Shown: positions 18,791-27,985 of the stretch, piece after piece
Numbering within the stretch: the first letter of the stretch is position 1
Layout of the letters: each line of letters starts with the position of its first letter
Source: Duganella zoogloeoides
GTDB lineage: Bacteria; Pseudomonadota; Gammaproteobacteria; Burkholderiales; Burkholderiaceae_D
DNA: 64,000 bases
Reading direction: 5' to 3'
Assembly: GCF_034479515.1 (NCBI RefSeq)
Contig: NZ_CP140152.1
Span: 4,526,001-4,590,000, forward strand
Made by a program: the position numbers and the translations under genes
The notes under the pieces: model-generated
The model's database searches: none
What the model saw: the letters and a program-made list of their open reading frames with translations, nothing else
What the model was told of the DNA's origin: nothing

Positions 18791-20062
18791 CTAAACTGCG
18801 GCCAGTGCCTGCTCCAGGTCGGCCAGCAGATCGTCGCTGTGCTCGATGCCGATCGATAGCCGCACCGTATCGACGGTGACGCCCGCCTTGGCCAGCTCCG
18901 CCTCGTTGAGCTGGCGGTGCGTGGTGGACGCCGGGTGACAGGCCAGCGACTTGGCGTCACCGATATTGACTAGCCGCGTAAACAGCTGCAACGCATCCTG
19001 GAAGCGCGCCCCGCCTTCCACCCCGCCCTCGACGCCGAAGGTCAGCACGCCCGACGGCCGTCCGCCCAGGTATTTGACCGCCAGCGCATGGTCGCGATGG
19101 TCTTCCAGCCCGGCGTAATTGACCCACTTGACCTTGCCATGCTGGCGCAGGTATTGCGCTACCGTGCGGGTATTTTCCGTGATGCGGTCCATGCGCAGCG
19201 CCAGCGTCTCGATCCCTTGCAGGATCAAAAAGGCGTTGAACGGCGAGATCGCCGCGCCGGTATTGCGCAATGGGACCACGCGCGCGCGGCCGATGTACGC
19301 CGCCGGCCCCAGCGCCTCGGTATAGACCACGCCGTGGTACGACACGTCCGGCTCGTTGAGGCGGCGGAAACGCTGTTTGTGCTCGGCCCACGGAAACTTG
19401 CCCGAATCGACGATCACGCCGCCGATGGAATTGCCATGCCCGCCCAGGTACTTGGTGAGCGAATGGACCACGATGTCGGCGCCATGCTCGAACGGGCGCA
19501 GCAGGTAAGGCGTGGCCACCGTGTTATCGACGATCAGCGGCACACCGTGCTGGTGCGCCACGGCGGCGATTTTTTCGATGTCGGTGATATTGCCCAGCGG
19601 GTTGCCGATCGATTCGATGAACACGGCCTTGGTACGTTCGTCGATGAGCGCGGCGAACGACGCGGGATCGGCCGGATCGGCAAAGCGCGTGGTGATGCCG
19701 AACTGCGGCAGCGTGTGCGCGAACAGGTTGTACGTGCCGCCGTACAGGGTGGAGGCCGAGACGATGTTGTCGCCGGCCTCGGCAATGGTCTGGATCGCAT
19801 ATGTGACCGCCGCCTGCCCCGATGCCAGCGCCAGCGCCCCCACGCCACCCTCGAGGGCGGCCATGCGCTGCTCGAGCACGTCCTGGGTGGGGTTCATGAT
19901 GCGCGTATAAATATTGCCCGGTACTTTCAAGTCGAACAGGTCGGCACCATGCTGGGTATCGTCGAACGCGTAAGCCACGGTCTGGTAGATGGGCACGGCA
20001 ACTGCACGGGTAGTGGGGTCTGGACGATAGCCGCCATGCACGGCCAGGGTTTCGAGCTTCAT
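18791..20062 (-). CDS. metY: O-acetylhomoserine sulfhydrylase / aminocarboxypropyltransferase
   Basis: 423 aa Cys/Met-metabolism PLP enzyme that makes homocysteine from O-acetylhomoserine and sulfide. It starts MKLETLAVHGGYRPD at 20062 with GGAG seven bases before the ATG; the open frame extends 74 codons further upstream but has no family similarity. Seen are the PLP region IESIGNPLGN, VDNTVATPYLLRP and the lysine in VHSLTKYLGGHGNSIGG (about 205-220), plus the C-terminal SIGIEHSDDLLADL. A long structured leader lies upstream. Confidence 0.92.
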   Translation of the reverse strand: MKLETLAVHGGYRPDPTTRAVAVPIYQTVAYAFDDTQHGADLFDLKVPGNIYTRIMNPTQDVLEQRMAALEGGVGALALASGQAAVTYAIQTIAEAGDNIVSASTLYGGTYNLFAHTLPQFGITTRFADPADPASFAALIDERTKAVFIESIGNPLGNITDIEKIAAVAHQHGVPLIVDNTVATPYLLRPFEHGADIVVHSLTKYLGGHGNSIGGVIVDSGKFPWAEHKQRFRRLNEPDVSYHGVVYTEALGPAAYIGRARVVPLRNTGAAISPFNAFLILQGIETLALRMDRITENTRTVAQYLRQHGKVKWVNYAGLEDHRDHALAVKYLGGRPSGVLTFGVEGGVEGGARFQDALQLFTRLVNIGDAKSLACHPASTTHRQLNEAELAKAGVTVDTVRLSIGIEHSDDLLADLEQALAAV

Positions 20063-20162
20063 GTCTCCTCCGTTTGAATGATGTCGCCAGCGTAGAGCGA
20101 TTCGAAAGACATGCCAAAGAATGAATTCGCGCCAGGTTATGCGGACAGCGGATAAGCAATGC

Positions 20163-20235
20163 ATACAGGGGCGCCCGGAGCCCGTCGTGCAAGCCCCCGG
20201 CCGCCCCCTGTATAAGCCTGAGTGAATTTCAGGCT
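20163..20235 (-). promoter_or_regulatory. Structured leader upstream of metY
   Basis: Two inverted repeats about 100-175 bases before the metY start: ATACAGGGG (20163) with CCCCTGTAT (20205), and AGCCTGA (20215) with TCAGGCT (20229) around a 7-base loop. They could form an RNA leader or operator. I cannot match them to a known SAM or SAH riboswitch consensus. Confidence 0.4.
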
Positions 20236-20407
20236 CGCAGCGGCGGAGAGGGTTGGACTGGGCACACCCCGTTTTGGTTCCCATTTACGCAACCATCTAC
20301 GCGTGAGGGTGTGTCAAATTAGCAAATGTGGTGTCTTTTAGAAATTAAAAATGTTACTATGCAATCTAATTGTTGCATACTGCAAGCCAACTCACTGGAG
20401 ACTAGCC

Positions 20408-21139
20408 ATGCCCGCCAAGAACCTTGTTCGTACCGCATTCACCGTGGTGCTCGTTGCCGCTACGGCACTGGCGACTGCTGCGCCAGCCAACAACGGCGCC
20501 GGCCATGGCAATGCGAATGGCAATGGCAACTCGAATGGCAATGGCAACGCGAATGGCAATGGCAACTCGAATGGCAATGGCAACGCGAATGGCAATGGCA
20601 ATTCGGCAGGTAACGGTAACGGCAACGCGAATGGCAACGGCAACTCGGCTGGCAGCGGCGGCAGTGGCGGCAGTGGCACCCCGACCATCGCCACTTGCTC
20701 GGCAAGCGATATCTCGATTACCGGCGCCTCCTGCCTCGGCTTCTACAGTGGCAACCTCAACGGCAATGCCCCGAGCCTGGCCGCAGTCAACACGGCGCTT
20801 GGCACGTGGCACCTGAACCTGACCGAGGCAGTCGATGCGGGCCACATGATTTCCAGCCTGACCGGCAACACCATCAACTTCAGCCAGCAACTCTATGGTG
20901 ACACCATCATTGGCGTCCACTACGGCAACGTCAACGGTTCCAACAACGTGACCGCATTCTATCGTTTCGACGCAGGCACCACCGGCATCGACGCCTTCAC
21001 GACCAGCTTTGCCTCGCTGTCCAATGCGACCTTGTACCGTACCGGCGTCGCCACGACCGTACCGGAACCGGAAACCTACGCCATGCTGCTGGCCGGGCTG
21101 GGCCTGGTGGGCATGGTCGCCCGCCGCCGCCGCAAGTGA
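20408..21139 (+). CDS. PEP-CTERM sorted exported protein with Asn/Gly repeats
   Basis: 243 aa. Start at 20408 with GGAG upstream. An N-terminal signal (about 1-27) is followed by a low-complexity NGNGNS/NGNGNA stretch (about 33-85), a Gly/Ser hinge, and a domain of about 130 residues with two cysteines (CSASDISITGASCLGF). The C-terminus has VPEPETYAMLLAGLGLVG followed by ARRRRK: a PEP motif, membrane helix and basic tail, the signal processed by exosortase/EpsH systems. Such proteins are exported and often tied to exopolysaccharide. No exosortase gene is in the window. Confidence 0.9.
   Translation: MPAKNLVRTAFTVVLVAATALATAAPANNGAGHGNANGNGNSNGNGNANGNGNSNGNGNANGNGNSAGNGNGNANGNGNSAGSGGSGGSGTPTIATCSASDISITGASCLGFYSGNLNGNAPSLAAVNTALGTWHLNLTEAVDAGHMISSLTGNTINFSQQLYGDTIIGVHYGNVNGSNNVTAFYRFDAGTTGIDAFTTSFASLSNATLYRTGVATTVPEPETYAMLLAGLGLVGMVARRRRK
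20516..20605 (+). repeat. 18-bp tandem repeats inside the PEP-CTERM gene
   Basis: Five in-phase units of AATGGCAATGGCAACKCG (the last with ATTCG), each coding NGNGNS or NGNGNA, followed by two looser units to about 20650. The DNA identity between units suggests recent slippage, so the number is probably variable. Confidence 0.85.
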
Positions 21140-21178
21140 TCATGTGACATGCCGGCGGCCGCCGGCATTGCGTTATGC

Positions 21179-21205
21179 TGTCACAAAACGCGCACTCCGC
21201 GCGTC
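21179..21205 (+). promoter_or_regulatory. ECF41-type promoter of the sigma factor gene
   Basis: TGTCACA at 21179-21185, a 16-base spacer, then CGTC at 21202-21205. This is the published ECF41 target motif, and the same motif with the same spacing stands before the partner gene at 22109. It implies autoregulation. Confidence 0.85.
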
Positions 21206-21236
21206 TAGATGCAAACCCACAACGTTTGCAGACACC

Positions 21237-22103
21237 ATGACCGACTCCTTCAACACCCTGCGCCCGCGCCTGTTCGCCATCGCCTACCGCATGCTGGGCG
21301 TGCGCGCCGATGCCGAGGACGTGGTGCAGGACGCCTGGCTGCGCTGGCATGGCAGCGACCACGCCGCGATCCAGTCGCCCGAAGCCTGGCTGGTCACCAC
21401 CACCACCCGCCTGGCGATCGACTACCTGCGCGGCAGGCAGGCCGAGCGCGCCACCTACATCGGCTGGTGGCTGCCCGAACCCGTCGTCGAACTCGACGAA
21501 CGCACGCCGGAGAGCAGCGCCGAGATGGCCAGCGATGTGTCGATGGCGTTCCTGTGGGTGCTCGAGCGCCTGTCGCCCGAAGAGCGCGCCGCCTTCCTGA
21601 TGCGCCAGGTGTTCGACCACGACTACGCCGACATCGCCACCATGCTGGGCAAGACCGAAGCCGCCTGCCGGCAGATGGTGCACCGCGCCCAGGAACGCGT
21701 GCAGCAGCAACAGCCGCGCTTTGACGTACCGAAACAAACCCACCAGGCCCTGCTGGGCCGCTTCATGGTGGCCGCCAAGGCAGGCGACCGCGACGCCATG
21801 AAAGCCATGATGGCCGACGACGTGCAACTGGTGTCCGACGGCGGTGGCAAGATCCTTTCCTTCATGCGCATCCTGCGCGGCGCCGGCCGGGTGGCGGGCG
21901 TGTTCTGGTCGGTGGAGCACCAGCACCCGCAGCGGGTGGACTACCGCCAGGCGCGCGTGAATGGCGAGCCGGGCCTGCTGCGCTACGTGGAAGGCAAGCT
22001 CGAATCGGCGCAATCGTTCGTGATCGAGGATGGCAAGATCGCCGCGGTGCTGGTGGTGCGCAATCCCGACAAGCTGACCGGCGCGCCGCAAACTATTTTG
22101 TAG
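21237..22103 (+). CDS. ECF41-family RNA polymerase sigma factor (SigJ-like)
   Basis: 288 aa. Sigma region 2 covers about residues 5-75 (RPRLFAIAYRMLGV, AEDVVQDAWLRW), region 4 about 105-160 (LSPEERAAFLMRQVF, YADIATMLGKTEAACRQMVHRA). A C-terminal SnoaL-like domain replaces a separate anti-sigma factor. It contains the two ECF41 signatures, DGGGK near 200 and NPDKL near the end, which tune activity in studied members. ECF41 genes are typically paired with a carboxymuconolactone decarboxylase-like, oxidoreductase or epimerase gene, as here. Start chosen at 21237; upstream codons belong to the previous gene's alternate frame. Confidence 0.92.
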   Translation: MTDSFNTLRPRLFAIAYRMLGVRADAEDVVQDAWLRWHGSDHAAIQSPEAWLVTTTTRLAIDYLRGRQAERATYIGWWLPEPVVELDERTPESSAEMASDVSMAFLWVLERLSPEERAAFLMRQVFDHDYADIATMLGKTEAACRQMVHRAQERVQQQQPRFDVPKQTHQALLGRFMVAAKAGDRDAMKAMMADDVQLVSDGGGKILSFMRILRGAGRVAGVFWSVEHQHPQRVDYRQARVNGEPGLLRYVEGKLESAQSFVIEDGKIAAVLVVRNPDKLTGAPQTIL

Positions 22104-22108
22104 CAGGC

Positions 22109-22135
22109 TGTCACAAACGCGGCGGCGGTCGCGTC
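22109..22135 (+). promoter_or_regulatory. ECF41-type promoter of the carboxymuconolactone decarboxylase-like gene
   Basis: TGTCACA at 22109-22115, 16-base spacer, CGTC at 22132-22135, identical in layout to the promoter of the sigma gene. Located 56 bp before the target start and directly after the sigma stop codon. Confidence 0.85.
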
Positions 22136-22190
22136 TAAGGAGTATGAGGCGCGCAATCAAGCGCCCTCCACTCCCTCGAAAGGAAACATC

Positions 22191-22664
22191 ATGACCCAAG
22201 CCGCCCGCATCAAGGACTTTTACCGCGCCGCCCCCACCAGCCTGCAGGCAATGATTGCGCTGTCCACCAGCGTCAAGAAAAGCGCGCTGGGCATCCGCCT
22301 GGTGGAACTGGTCAACCTGCGCATCTCGCAAATCAACGGCTGCGGCGTGTGCGTGGACATGCACTGGCGCGACCTGGTCAAGCAAGGCCTGGACCCGCGC
22401 CACATCAACGCGATTGCCGGCTGGCGCGAAGCCCCCGCATCGTTTTTCAGCGACAGCGAACGCGCCGCCCTCAACTGGGCCGAAGCCGTCAACGCCCTGC
22501 CCCACAAGCAGCCGGGCGACGCCGATTTCGCGCTGCTGAAAGCGCATTTCGACGACAACCAGATCATCGAACTGAGCTACGGCATCGCCGTGATACGCGG
22601 TTGGAACGTGATCAATGCCAGCTTGCACAACCAGATTCCCGAGGTGCCGGCGCCGGGGTTCTAA
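22191..22664 (+). CDS. Carboxymuconolactone decarboxylase / AhpD-like protein, ECF41 target
   Basis: 157 aa. Contains the AhpD-like redox pair [10 protein letters not shown] (about residues 47-56) with the following histidine, and [16 protein letters not shown], typical of the family. AhpD-type members reduce peroxiredoxin partners or act as thiol peroxidases; the substrate of ECF41-associated ones is unknown. GGAAA precedes the ATG. It has its own ECF41 promoter, so it and the sigma factor form a two-gene regulon core. Confidence 0.9.
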   Translation: MTQAARIKDFYRAAPTSLQAMIALSTSVKKSALGIRLVELVNLRISQINGCGVCVDMHWRDLVKQGLDPRHINAIAGWREAPASFFSDSERAALNWAEAVNALPHKQPGDADFALLKAHFDDNQIIELSYGIAVIRGWNVINASLHNQIPEVPAPGF

Positions 22665-22690
22665 ACGGCTACGACGACAATCACGCTATC

Positions 22691-22727
22691 AAAAAAAACT
22701 CCCGCGCGGGACGCGCCCGGGCGGGAG
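22691..22727 (-). terminator. Terminator of the TonB-dependent receptor gene
   Basis: On the minus strand CTCCCGC...GCGGGAG with a GC-rich inner stem, followed by T8. It lies between two convergent genes. Confidence 0.85.
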
Positions 22728-22782
22728 AAAGATCGGCCGGCGTGGAGACCATCCGCGCTGGCCGATCCGAGTGACAACCCGA

Positions 22783-25700
22783 TCAGAACGAGTATTGCGC
22801 CAACAGGGTGTAGCGCGGACCGCTCATGAAGACCTGGCGGGTGAAGTCGCCCGCGTGCTGCTGCATGATCTGGCGCGTGTACGAGTTGGTCAGGTTGGTG
22901 CCTTCCAGGCCCACGCGGAACTTGTCCGTGAAGTCATAGAAGATCGACGCATCGACCTGGCCGTAGCCCGCCTGGTACAGCGGCAGACCGAAGGCCTGGT
23001 CGTTGTTGGCCGTCGGGATCAGGTACTTGTCGGCCGGAGCCGCCGGATTCGTGTTCAAACCGTTGTTGCCACGGCTGCCCCACTGGGTCACGCCCAGCAG
23101 GTAACGCGAACGCCAGTTGTAGGCCACGCGCATCGACAGGCCGTGCTGCTCGTACATCAGCGCCAGGTTGACCGTGTGACGCGACAATCCCTGCAACGGG
23201 GTCTTGCCGAACGGACGTCCATCGGTATCGCAGCCGTTGATGAACAGGTTGAAGTTGGACGACGCGTCGTTGCCCGAGCACCATGCTTCGTTGACCGGAT
23301 CTTTCAACTTGCGCTCGCTCGACACATAGGTCCAACTGGCCTGGCTGCCGAGGCCGCGCAGCCAGTCGGGCACGAAGTCGTAGTACTGCTGGTGGGCCAG
23401 CTCGAAACCGCGCGCATAGCCCTTGGCGCCGTTGACCGGACCGGTGACCACGAAGGTCTGCTGCTTGCCGGTCGAATCCACCGCGTTGTAGCCGTAGTTC
23501 TTGGTGGTGATGATGTCCTTGAGGTCCTTGTTAAAGGCCGAGAACGTTAGCGAGCCGGCCTTGGCGAAGTACCATTCGGCGGTCAGGTCGATGTTGGTCG
23601 ACGTGGTGGGCTTCAACAGCGGATTGCCGTCGCTGGTGCCGTTCAGGCTGGTGCCGTCGAAGCGCACGGCGGTGGTGTTTCCGGCCGCGTCCCGGGTGAC
23701 CGTCTGCATGTGCTGGGCATTGAGCGTGGTCTGCACCTGGAGCTGGTTGAAGTCGGGGCGGGACATCGACTTGGCCACCGCGAAGCGGAATTGCAGCTGA
23801 TCGCTGGCTTTCATGCGCAGGTTCAGGCTCGGCAGCCAGTTGTCGTAGGAATTATTCACCGACTGCTGCTGCGCGAACGAGGCAATGTCGATCAGATTGC
23901 CCTGGCCGCTCACGGGCACGCCGCTGCCGACGCTCGGCAGCGACGGGCGCGTGAACGAGACATAGCCGCTGCCGGCGCCTTTGGTTTTCACGTAGCGGAT
24001 GCCGACATTGCCGTCAACCGGGTATTTCAGGTTATCCCAGCCGAAGCGCAGCTGCGTGTACGCGGCGCGGGTCTTCTCGGTCTGCGTGTTGGTGGCGGCA
24101 GGGTCGTTGAAGGTTGCCGGCTTCCATGGATCGCAGGTCGAACCTTTTTCAGCGCACAGCACGTCGTGGTAGGCGTGGATCTTGGCCCACTGGTCGGGGA
24201 AGCCGCGCACCGTCGCCTCGTCCGCGAACAGCATCGGCGGAATGTTGTATTTGCCGCCGAAGAAATTGTCCATCGTCTGCAGCGACGAGCCACCGGCGAA
24301 CCGGGGATCGCTCAGGCGCGCGACGCCATTGATTTGCCAGCCTTCCATCCACGGGAAGGTAATGGCCGACCAGTTGTAGTATTTCTGCGCCTTGTGGTTT
24401 TCGCCTTCGCGGTTCGCCATGCGCACGCCGAAGCGGATGTCGCGCAGCACCGGATCGTCGAACGCGAACTTGACGTCCGATTTCCACGCCTTCTGGTTGG
24501 CCGACGCGTGGTCCAGCGCTTCCTGGGTGTAGGCCCAGTAGTAGTTTTTCGGGTCGGCCATGTAAGCGTCCGGGCCGAGGCCGATCTGCGGCACCTTGCC
24601 GGTCGTATTCATGGTCTGACTCGGCAGGATGAAGCCGGTCGAGACGTCGGCGTCGAAGCCCTCGGTGGTGGACCGCACATGCTGGAAGTCGTTGGTCCAG
24701 GTGAACTCCGGCGTGATGCGCCACTGGACGTTGAGCGAGATATCGCGCGTGGAGGATTCACGCGTGTTGATGCGCTGCGAGCTGTTGAACGGCGAACCGC
24801 CATAGGTCGGGTTCGAGATCGTGCCGCTCTGGAAGGCGCCATTCTTGTCGAACACCGAGTCCGCGCTGGCGACTTGCTGGTACCACTTGTCCTCGGACGA
24901 GGCCACCACGTGCTCGTCGAGGTCTTCCTTGTAGCGGGTTTTGAAATAGGTCAGCCCGGCAGTGAGATCCTTGTTCGGCTTCCACTGCAGCGCCGCATAG
25001 TCGCCGCGGCGGGTGCGGTCGAAGTCCTGGGAACGATAGCCCATGCCCAGCGGTATCCATTGCGTCTTGGCACGGTCGTACAGGGCCGGATCGGTGGAAT
25101 TCACGTGGGGGAAATACGGATCGACGCTGACGCCGTCGGAACGGCTCGGGCTTTTCGCCTTGGCAAAATCGACCAGGGCGCCGACTTCACCGAATGGCGT
25201 GCTCCAGCGGTTCGACAGCAAGATGGTGCTGGTCGGCGAAGGTTTGCCCTCGCGCAGTGTCGAATACGATTCCGAGAAGCCGACAGTGCCCTTGAAGCCC
25301 TTGTAGTCGAACGGCATGGCGGTCCGCAGATTGACCAGGCCGGCAATCGCACCCTCGACCTGCTCGGCCGAGGGATTTTTGTACACATCGACGCCCGACA
25401 TCAGTTCCGGCGCCACGTCGGAGAAACCAAGCGAGCGGCCGCCACCGGCGGAAAACGCGTCGCGGCCGTTGATTTCCGACCGCACGTAAGTCAGCCCGCG
25501 CACCGACACGCCGGAACCCTCGACCGACTGGCGGTTCGGATCACCCGCCATGTTGCGGTCGATGGTGACGCCGGCAATACGCTGCAGCACCTCGGTGACC
25601 GAACGGTCGGGCAGTTTGCCGATGTCTTCGGCAACGATCGAATCGACGACTTCGTCGGAATCCTGTTTAAGTTTTTGCGCCGATTGCAGCGCGGCGCGCT

Positions 25701-25839
25701 GACCGCTGACCACCACCACCGCACCAGGGGCTGGTTGGTTGGCAGGCTGGGGCGAGGTTTGGGCGATGGCCGTGCCGGTGTACAGCAAAGCGATATTTGC
25801 GACCGCGAGCGCGATCGTGGTTTTCTTGAAATTATCCAA
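22783..25839 (-). CDS. TonB-dependent receptor (Xanthomonas/Caulobacter type)
   Basis: 1018 aa outer membrane active transporter. Signal peptide at 1-26, then a plug domain with [21 protein letters not shown] (about 71-91) and [11 protein letters not shown], then a 22-strand barrel ending in YTLLAQYSF with the C-terminal Phe needed for assembly. The phrase set is that of the large receptors often linked to carbohydrate or chelate uptake; no neighbouring gene tells the substrate. The start codon is TTG at 25839, supported by AAGGAG at an 8-9 base distance. Monocistronic with its own terminator. Confidence 0.92.
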   Translation of the reverse strand: MDNFKKTTIALAVANIALLYTGTAIAQTSPQPANQPAPGAVVVVSGQRAALQSAQKLKQDSDEVVDSIVAEDIGKLPDRSVTEVLQRIAGVTIDRNMAGDPNRQSVEGSGVSVRGLTYVRSEINGRDAFSAGGGRSLGFSDVAPELMSGVDVYKNPSAEQVEGAIAGLVNLRTAMPFDYKGFKGTVGFSESYSTLREGKPSPTSTILLSNRWSTPFGEVGALVDFAKAKSPSRSDGVSVDPYFPHVNSTDPALYDRAKTQWIPLGMGYRSQDFDRTRRGDYAALQWKPNKDLTAGLTYFKTRYKEDLDEHVVASSEDKWYQQVASADSVFDKNGAFQSGTISNPTYGGSPFNSSQRINTRESSTRDISLNVQWRITPEFTWTNDFQHVRSTTEGFDADVSTGFILPSQTMNTTGKVPQIGLGPDAYMADPKNYYWAYTQEALDHASANQKAWKSDVKFAFDDPVLRDIRFGVRMANREGENHKAQKYYNWSAITFPWMEGWQINGVARLSDPRFAGGSSLQTMDNFFGGKYNIPPMLFADEATVRGFPDQWAKIHAYHDVLCAEKGSTCDPWKPATFNDPAATNTQTEKTRAAYTQLRFGWDNLKYPVDGNVGIRYVKTKGAGSGYVSFTRPSLPSVGSGVPVSGQGNLIDIASFAQQQSVNNSYDNWLPSLNLRMKASDQLQFRFAVAKSMSRPDFNQLQVQTTLNAQHMQTVTRDAAGNTTAVRFDGTSLNGTSDGNPLLKPTTSTNIDLTAEWYFAKAGSLTFSAFNKDLKDIITTKNYGYNAVDSTGKQQTFVVTGPVNGAKGYARGFELAHQQYYDFVPDWLRGLGSQASWTYVSSERKLKDPVNEAWCSGNDASSNFNLFINGCDTDGRPFGKTPLQGLSRHTVNLALMYEQHGLSMRVAYNWRSRYLLGVTQWGSRGNNGLNTNPAAPADKYLIPTANNDQAFGLPLYQAGYGQVDASIFYDFTDKFRVGLEGTNLTNSYTRQIMQQHAGDFTRQVFMSGPRYTLLAQYSF

Positions 25840-25897
25840 GGGGGTCTCCTTCTGGTGTTTTTATAGTTACACCTGAGGGTATTGCAAATAACACAAT

Positions 25898-25913
25898 TAT
25901 CATCAGGATGATA
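25898..25913. promoter_or_regulatory. Palindrome upstream of the TonB-dependent receptor
   Basis: Perfect 16-bp palindrome-like site TATCATC-AG-GATGATA about 60 bp before the receptor start, in an AT-rich stretch. Position fits an operator; the regulator is unknown. Confidence 0.45.
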
Positions 25914-26342
25914 TACGCTAACATCTATTTTTCACCGAACAAATAGTTGTCGAGTGGGATATATGTGTTTAACTAGGTTCACTAAACAAACCGAGATTTG
26001 AAAGCTTTTCATTGGTGAATAGAGTCGCATAGATTCTTTTACAATCAATGACTTACGAAAATAGTAGGTTTGACTCCATTGTGGCTGGCAAACAACGCAG
26101 TTGATGGCGGCGGCGTGTTCGCGAGCAGTCTCACTGCACGCTTCGTCGACTGTCGGTGTCGCTGGCTAGATCCATTGTCTTCTTTGCAAAGCGCCTAAGA
26201 CTATGCTCAAAAACAAGGCACAGAAGGTCAAGCATGCGACATGGAGCTGAACATCGGATAGGAGCGTTAATCCGGACGAAGTCCGCACGCAAGAGCAACT
26301 GAATGGATGGGTGAAGCGGTATAAGGGGCCGCCCCCATAGAG
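25914..26342. other. AT-rich intergenic stretch with degraded coding traces
   Basis: No intact gene. On the plus strand a frame ending at the TAG near 26338 reads NPDEVRTQEQLNGWVKRYKGPPP, which looks like the tail of a lost protein; the same frame carries a stop codon about 30 codons earlier. It abuts the terminator-plus-att repeat and probably marks the edge of the accessory region. Confidence 0.35.
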
Positions 26343-26422
26343 AAACCCGCACGGGACGGGTTTTTTAGGTCTTGCTGCGCCTGTTTGAAACGAATAAGTG
26401 GTGGAAACGGCGGCAATTGAAC
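26328..26422 (+). repeat. Island-end repeat, outer copy (terminator plus decayed att site)
   Basis: About 95 bp nearly identical to 30568-30658: CCCCCATAGAGAAA, a CCCG/CGGG terminator hairpin with T6 (26343-26366), TTAGGTCTTGCTG, GAAACGAATAAG, and then a degraded copy of the ssrA 3' end (26399-26422, three mismatches in 24). It may be an old attachment site. Confidence 0.75.
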
Positions 26423-26716
26423 TCATCTTACAGATTCCATTGGAATCAATGAGTTAAGCCAATTTTCCGGGTGTGTACGCTTTTCAAGTTCCCCTGAAAA
26501 TTACCGGGCGATGCGGAAGTGATTGTTAGCACTCAAAACGCCACCGTCTATAATTGCATGTACAACACGGTTTAGTACCAGAGTCCACCGGCGATTTGCA
26601 CACAGAATTACTACTGGACGCTGGATTTCATTTGTTTAAAGTGCGGAATGTCTGTTGCGACCACCGATTGAATCCGCACCCCATAGCCGACCTTCGACTA
26701 TGCTCGGTAACTTCAA
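26423..26716. other. Intergenic, no gene seen
   Basis: 294 bp of AT-rich sequence inside the accessory region, downstream of the DUF4288-like gene on its strand. I see no coding frame with plausible composition and no clear terminator. Confidence 0.4.
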
Positions 26717-27112
26717 CTAATTCGTAGGCCGTGCTAAATTCTGCCGAGCTTCCTCTTTACTGATGGCACCACGACGGATCGTCTTGAATGCTCGTTTGTA
26801 CTCTCCCCAAGCCACTTCAGAACCATCTCCGAGTTCCTCGTAGATTGGCAACAAATCGACGATTCCTTCGAATATCCACTGCACGTCTACGCCAGCTGGA
26901 CCACCCTTATACGGTGAGGTGTTCTCAAGGCCGAACGTGACCGCTTTGTCATAAACCTCATCAATACCAGATGCTTTCACTAAAATCGTGTTTTCCCAAA
27001 TAAGGAATCGACGTTCGGGATCATTATTTGCTGTGTGCGCCAATTCGATGAATCTCAGCTGATAAGTTGCCAAATACCATCCAACTGGAGAGATATCGCT
27101 ATCGTTACTCAT
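26717..27112 (-). CDS. DUF4288-like protein of unknown function
   Basis: 131 aa from the ATG at 27112 (MSNDSDISP). WYLATYQLRFIEL near the N-terminus, then RRFLIWENTILVKASGIDEVYDKAV, follow the pattern of DUF4288, small cytoplasmic proteins of unknown role. The second half (VQWIFEGIVDLLPIYEELGDG) also fits. An in-frame ATG at 27154 would add 14 residues. Base composition is less GC-rich than the backbone, in keeping with an island gene. Confidence 0.6.
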   Translation of the reverse strand: MSNDSDISPVGWYLATYQLRFIELAHTANNDPERRFLIWENTILVKASGIDEVYDKAVTFGLENTSPYKGGPAGVDVQWIFEGIVDLLPIYEELGDGSEVAWGEYKRAFKTIRRGAISKEEARQNLARPTN

Positions 27113-27226
27113 AGGCTCTGCATTGTTGAGGTCTAGCAATAGGCGCCGATCCAAAAACTACAATAAAACGCATATTGCGCAACGGCGGGGAACGTCGCCT
27201 TCTGGCCGATTCCTGTCTCAAATGCT

Positions 27227-27505
27227 CTAAACAGGCAGATTGCAACGTAGACATGCGCGCGAGCGCGCGACTTCAGTCCAGCCGGATTCATTGAGCTCAA
27301 GTTCAGGAAATGCTTGCATGGCAGGATTAATGATTTTAAGTGCGATTTCCCCCATCGCGTCTCCAATTGCAAGTTTCAACGCTCGCGCATTTTCTGAGGA
27401 AACGCCGACTAGGGCCTCGTTGAGCGCCAAATCCAACGCAGAGATAGCAGCAATGCCTCCGTCTCTCATCATGAGGCCGGCACTTTCAATTGTCTGTGTC
27501 TTCAT
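27227..27505 (-). CDS. Hypothetical small protein
   Basis: About 92 aa, starting MKTQTIESAG at 27505 (ATG). Mostly helical in appearance, with ISALDLALNEALVGVSSENARALKLAIGDAMGEIALKII in the middle, and two cysteines near the end. No recognised family. Between the DUF4288-like and pentapeptide genes on the same strand, with separate spacing. Its composition is less GC-rich than the backbone. Confidence 0.45.
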   Translation of the reverse strand: MKTQTIESAGLMMRDGGIAAISALDLALNEALVGVSSENARALKLAIGDAMGEIALKIINPAMQAFPELELNESGWTEVARSRACLRCNLPV

Positions 27506-27578
27506 TAATAAAGTCTCCAATACAGCTGTTTACTACAGATTTGCGAACGTCTGCTCTTGGCCGAACTCCGGCGCTAGC

Positions 27579-27974
27579 TTACCAGTCCCAAGACGGCAGT
27601 TCATCGTTCTCGGTAAGCTCACATCCGTAGAAGCTCGCGCCATGGACTTTAACTGCCTCTAGTTTCGCGCCAGTTGTCTTTATCGACTCGATTGCGGCAA
27701 GTTCGAGGATTGCGCCAGTGAGGTCGGCAGCTGAAAAATTAGCACATTTAAGATTGCATTCTCTGAAACTCACGCCGCGCAGGCTCGCCCCTGAAAAATC
27801 AGCATCAAAAAACCAAGAGTGCTTTTCAAAGTCGGCACCATCCAGCTTGATTCCAACAAGCGATTCGCCGCTCAAATCCGTTTCCGGGAAGTAGCGCTCT
27901 CCAGCCGCATATCGCCGTTCAAGCTCAGCTCGGTTCTCAGGTGGCTTATAGCTTTCGGTTGAGTGCACATTCAT
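27579..27974 (-). CDS. Pentapeptide-repeat protein
   Basis: 131 aa. The middle and end carry A(D/N)LxG-type five-residue repeats: DLSGESLVGIKLDGADFEKH, then DADFSGASLRGVSF, CNLKCANFSAADLTGAIL and VHGASFYGC. These fold as a right-handed square beta-helix. Functions in the superfamily range from gyrase protection to effectors; at this length, and without a gyrase-type mimic, no role can be named. Less GC-rich than the backbone. Confidence 0.75.
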   Translation of the reverse strand: MNVHSTESYKPPENRAELERRYAAGERYFPETDLSGESLVGIKLDGADFEKHSWFFDADFSGASLRGVSFRECNLKCANFSAADLTGAILELAAIESIKTTGAKLEAVKVHGASFYGCELTENDELPSWDW

Positions 27975-27985
27975 ATAATGGCTTT

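Noticed and set aside
20516..20605. CRISPR-like regular repeats
   Set aside because: Units are contiguous with no spacers, in frame and coding Asn/Gly in an exported protein.
26131..26426. Minus-strand frames of 73-86 codons
   Set aside because: Cross the terminator and att repeat and have no ribosome site; no family similarity.
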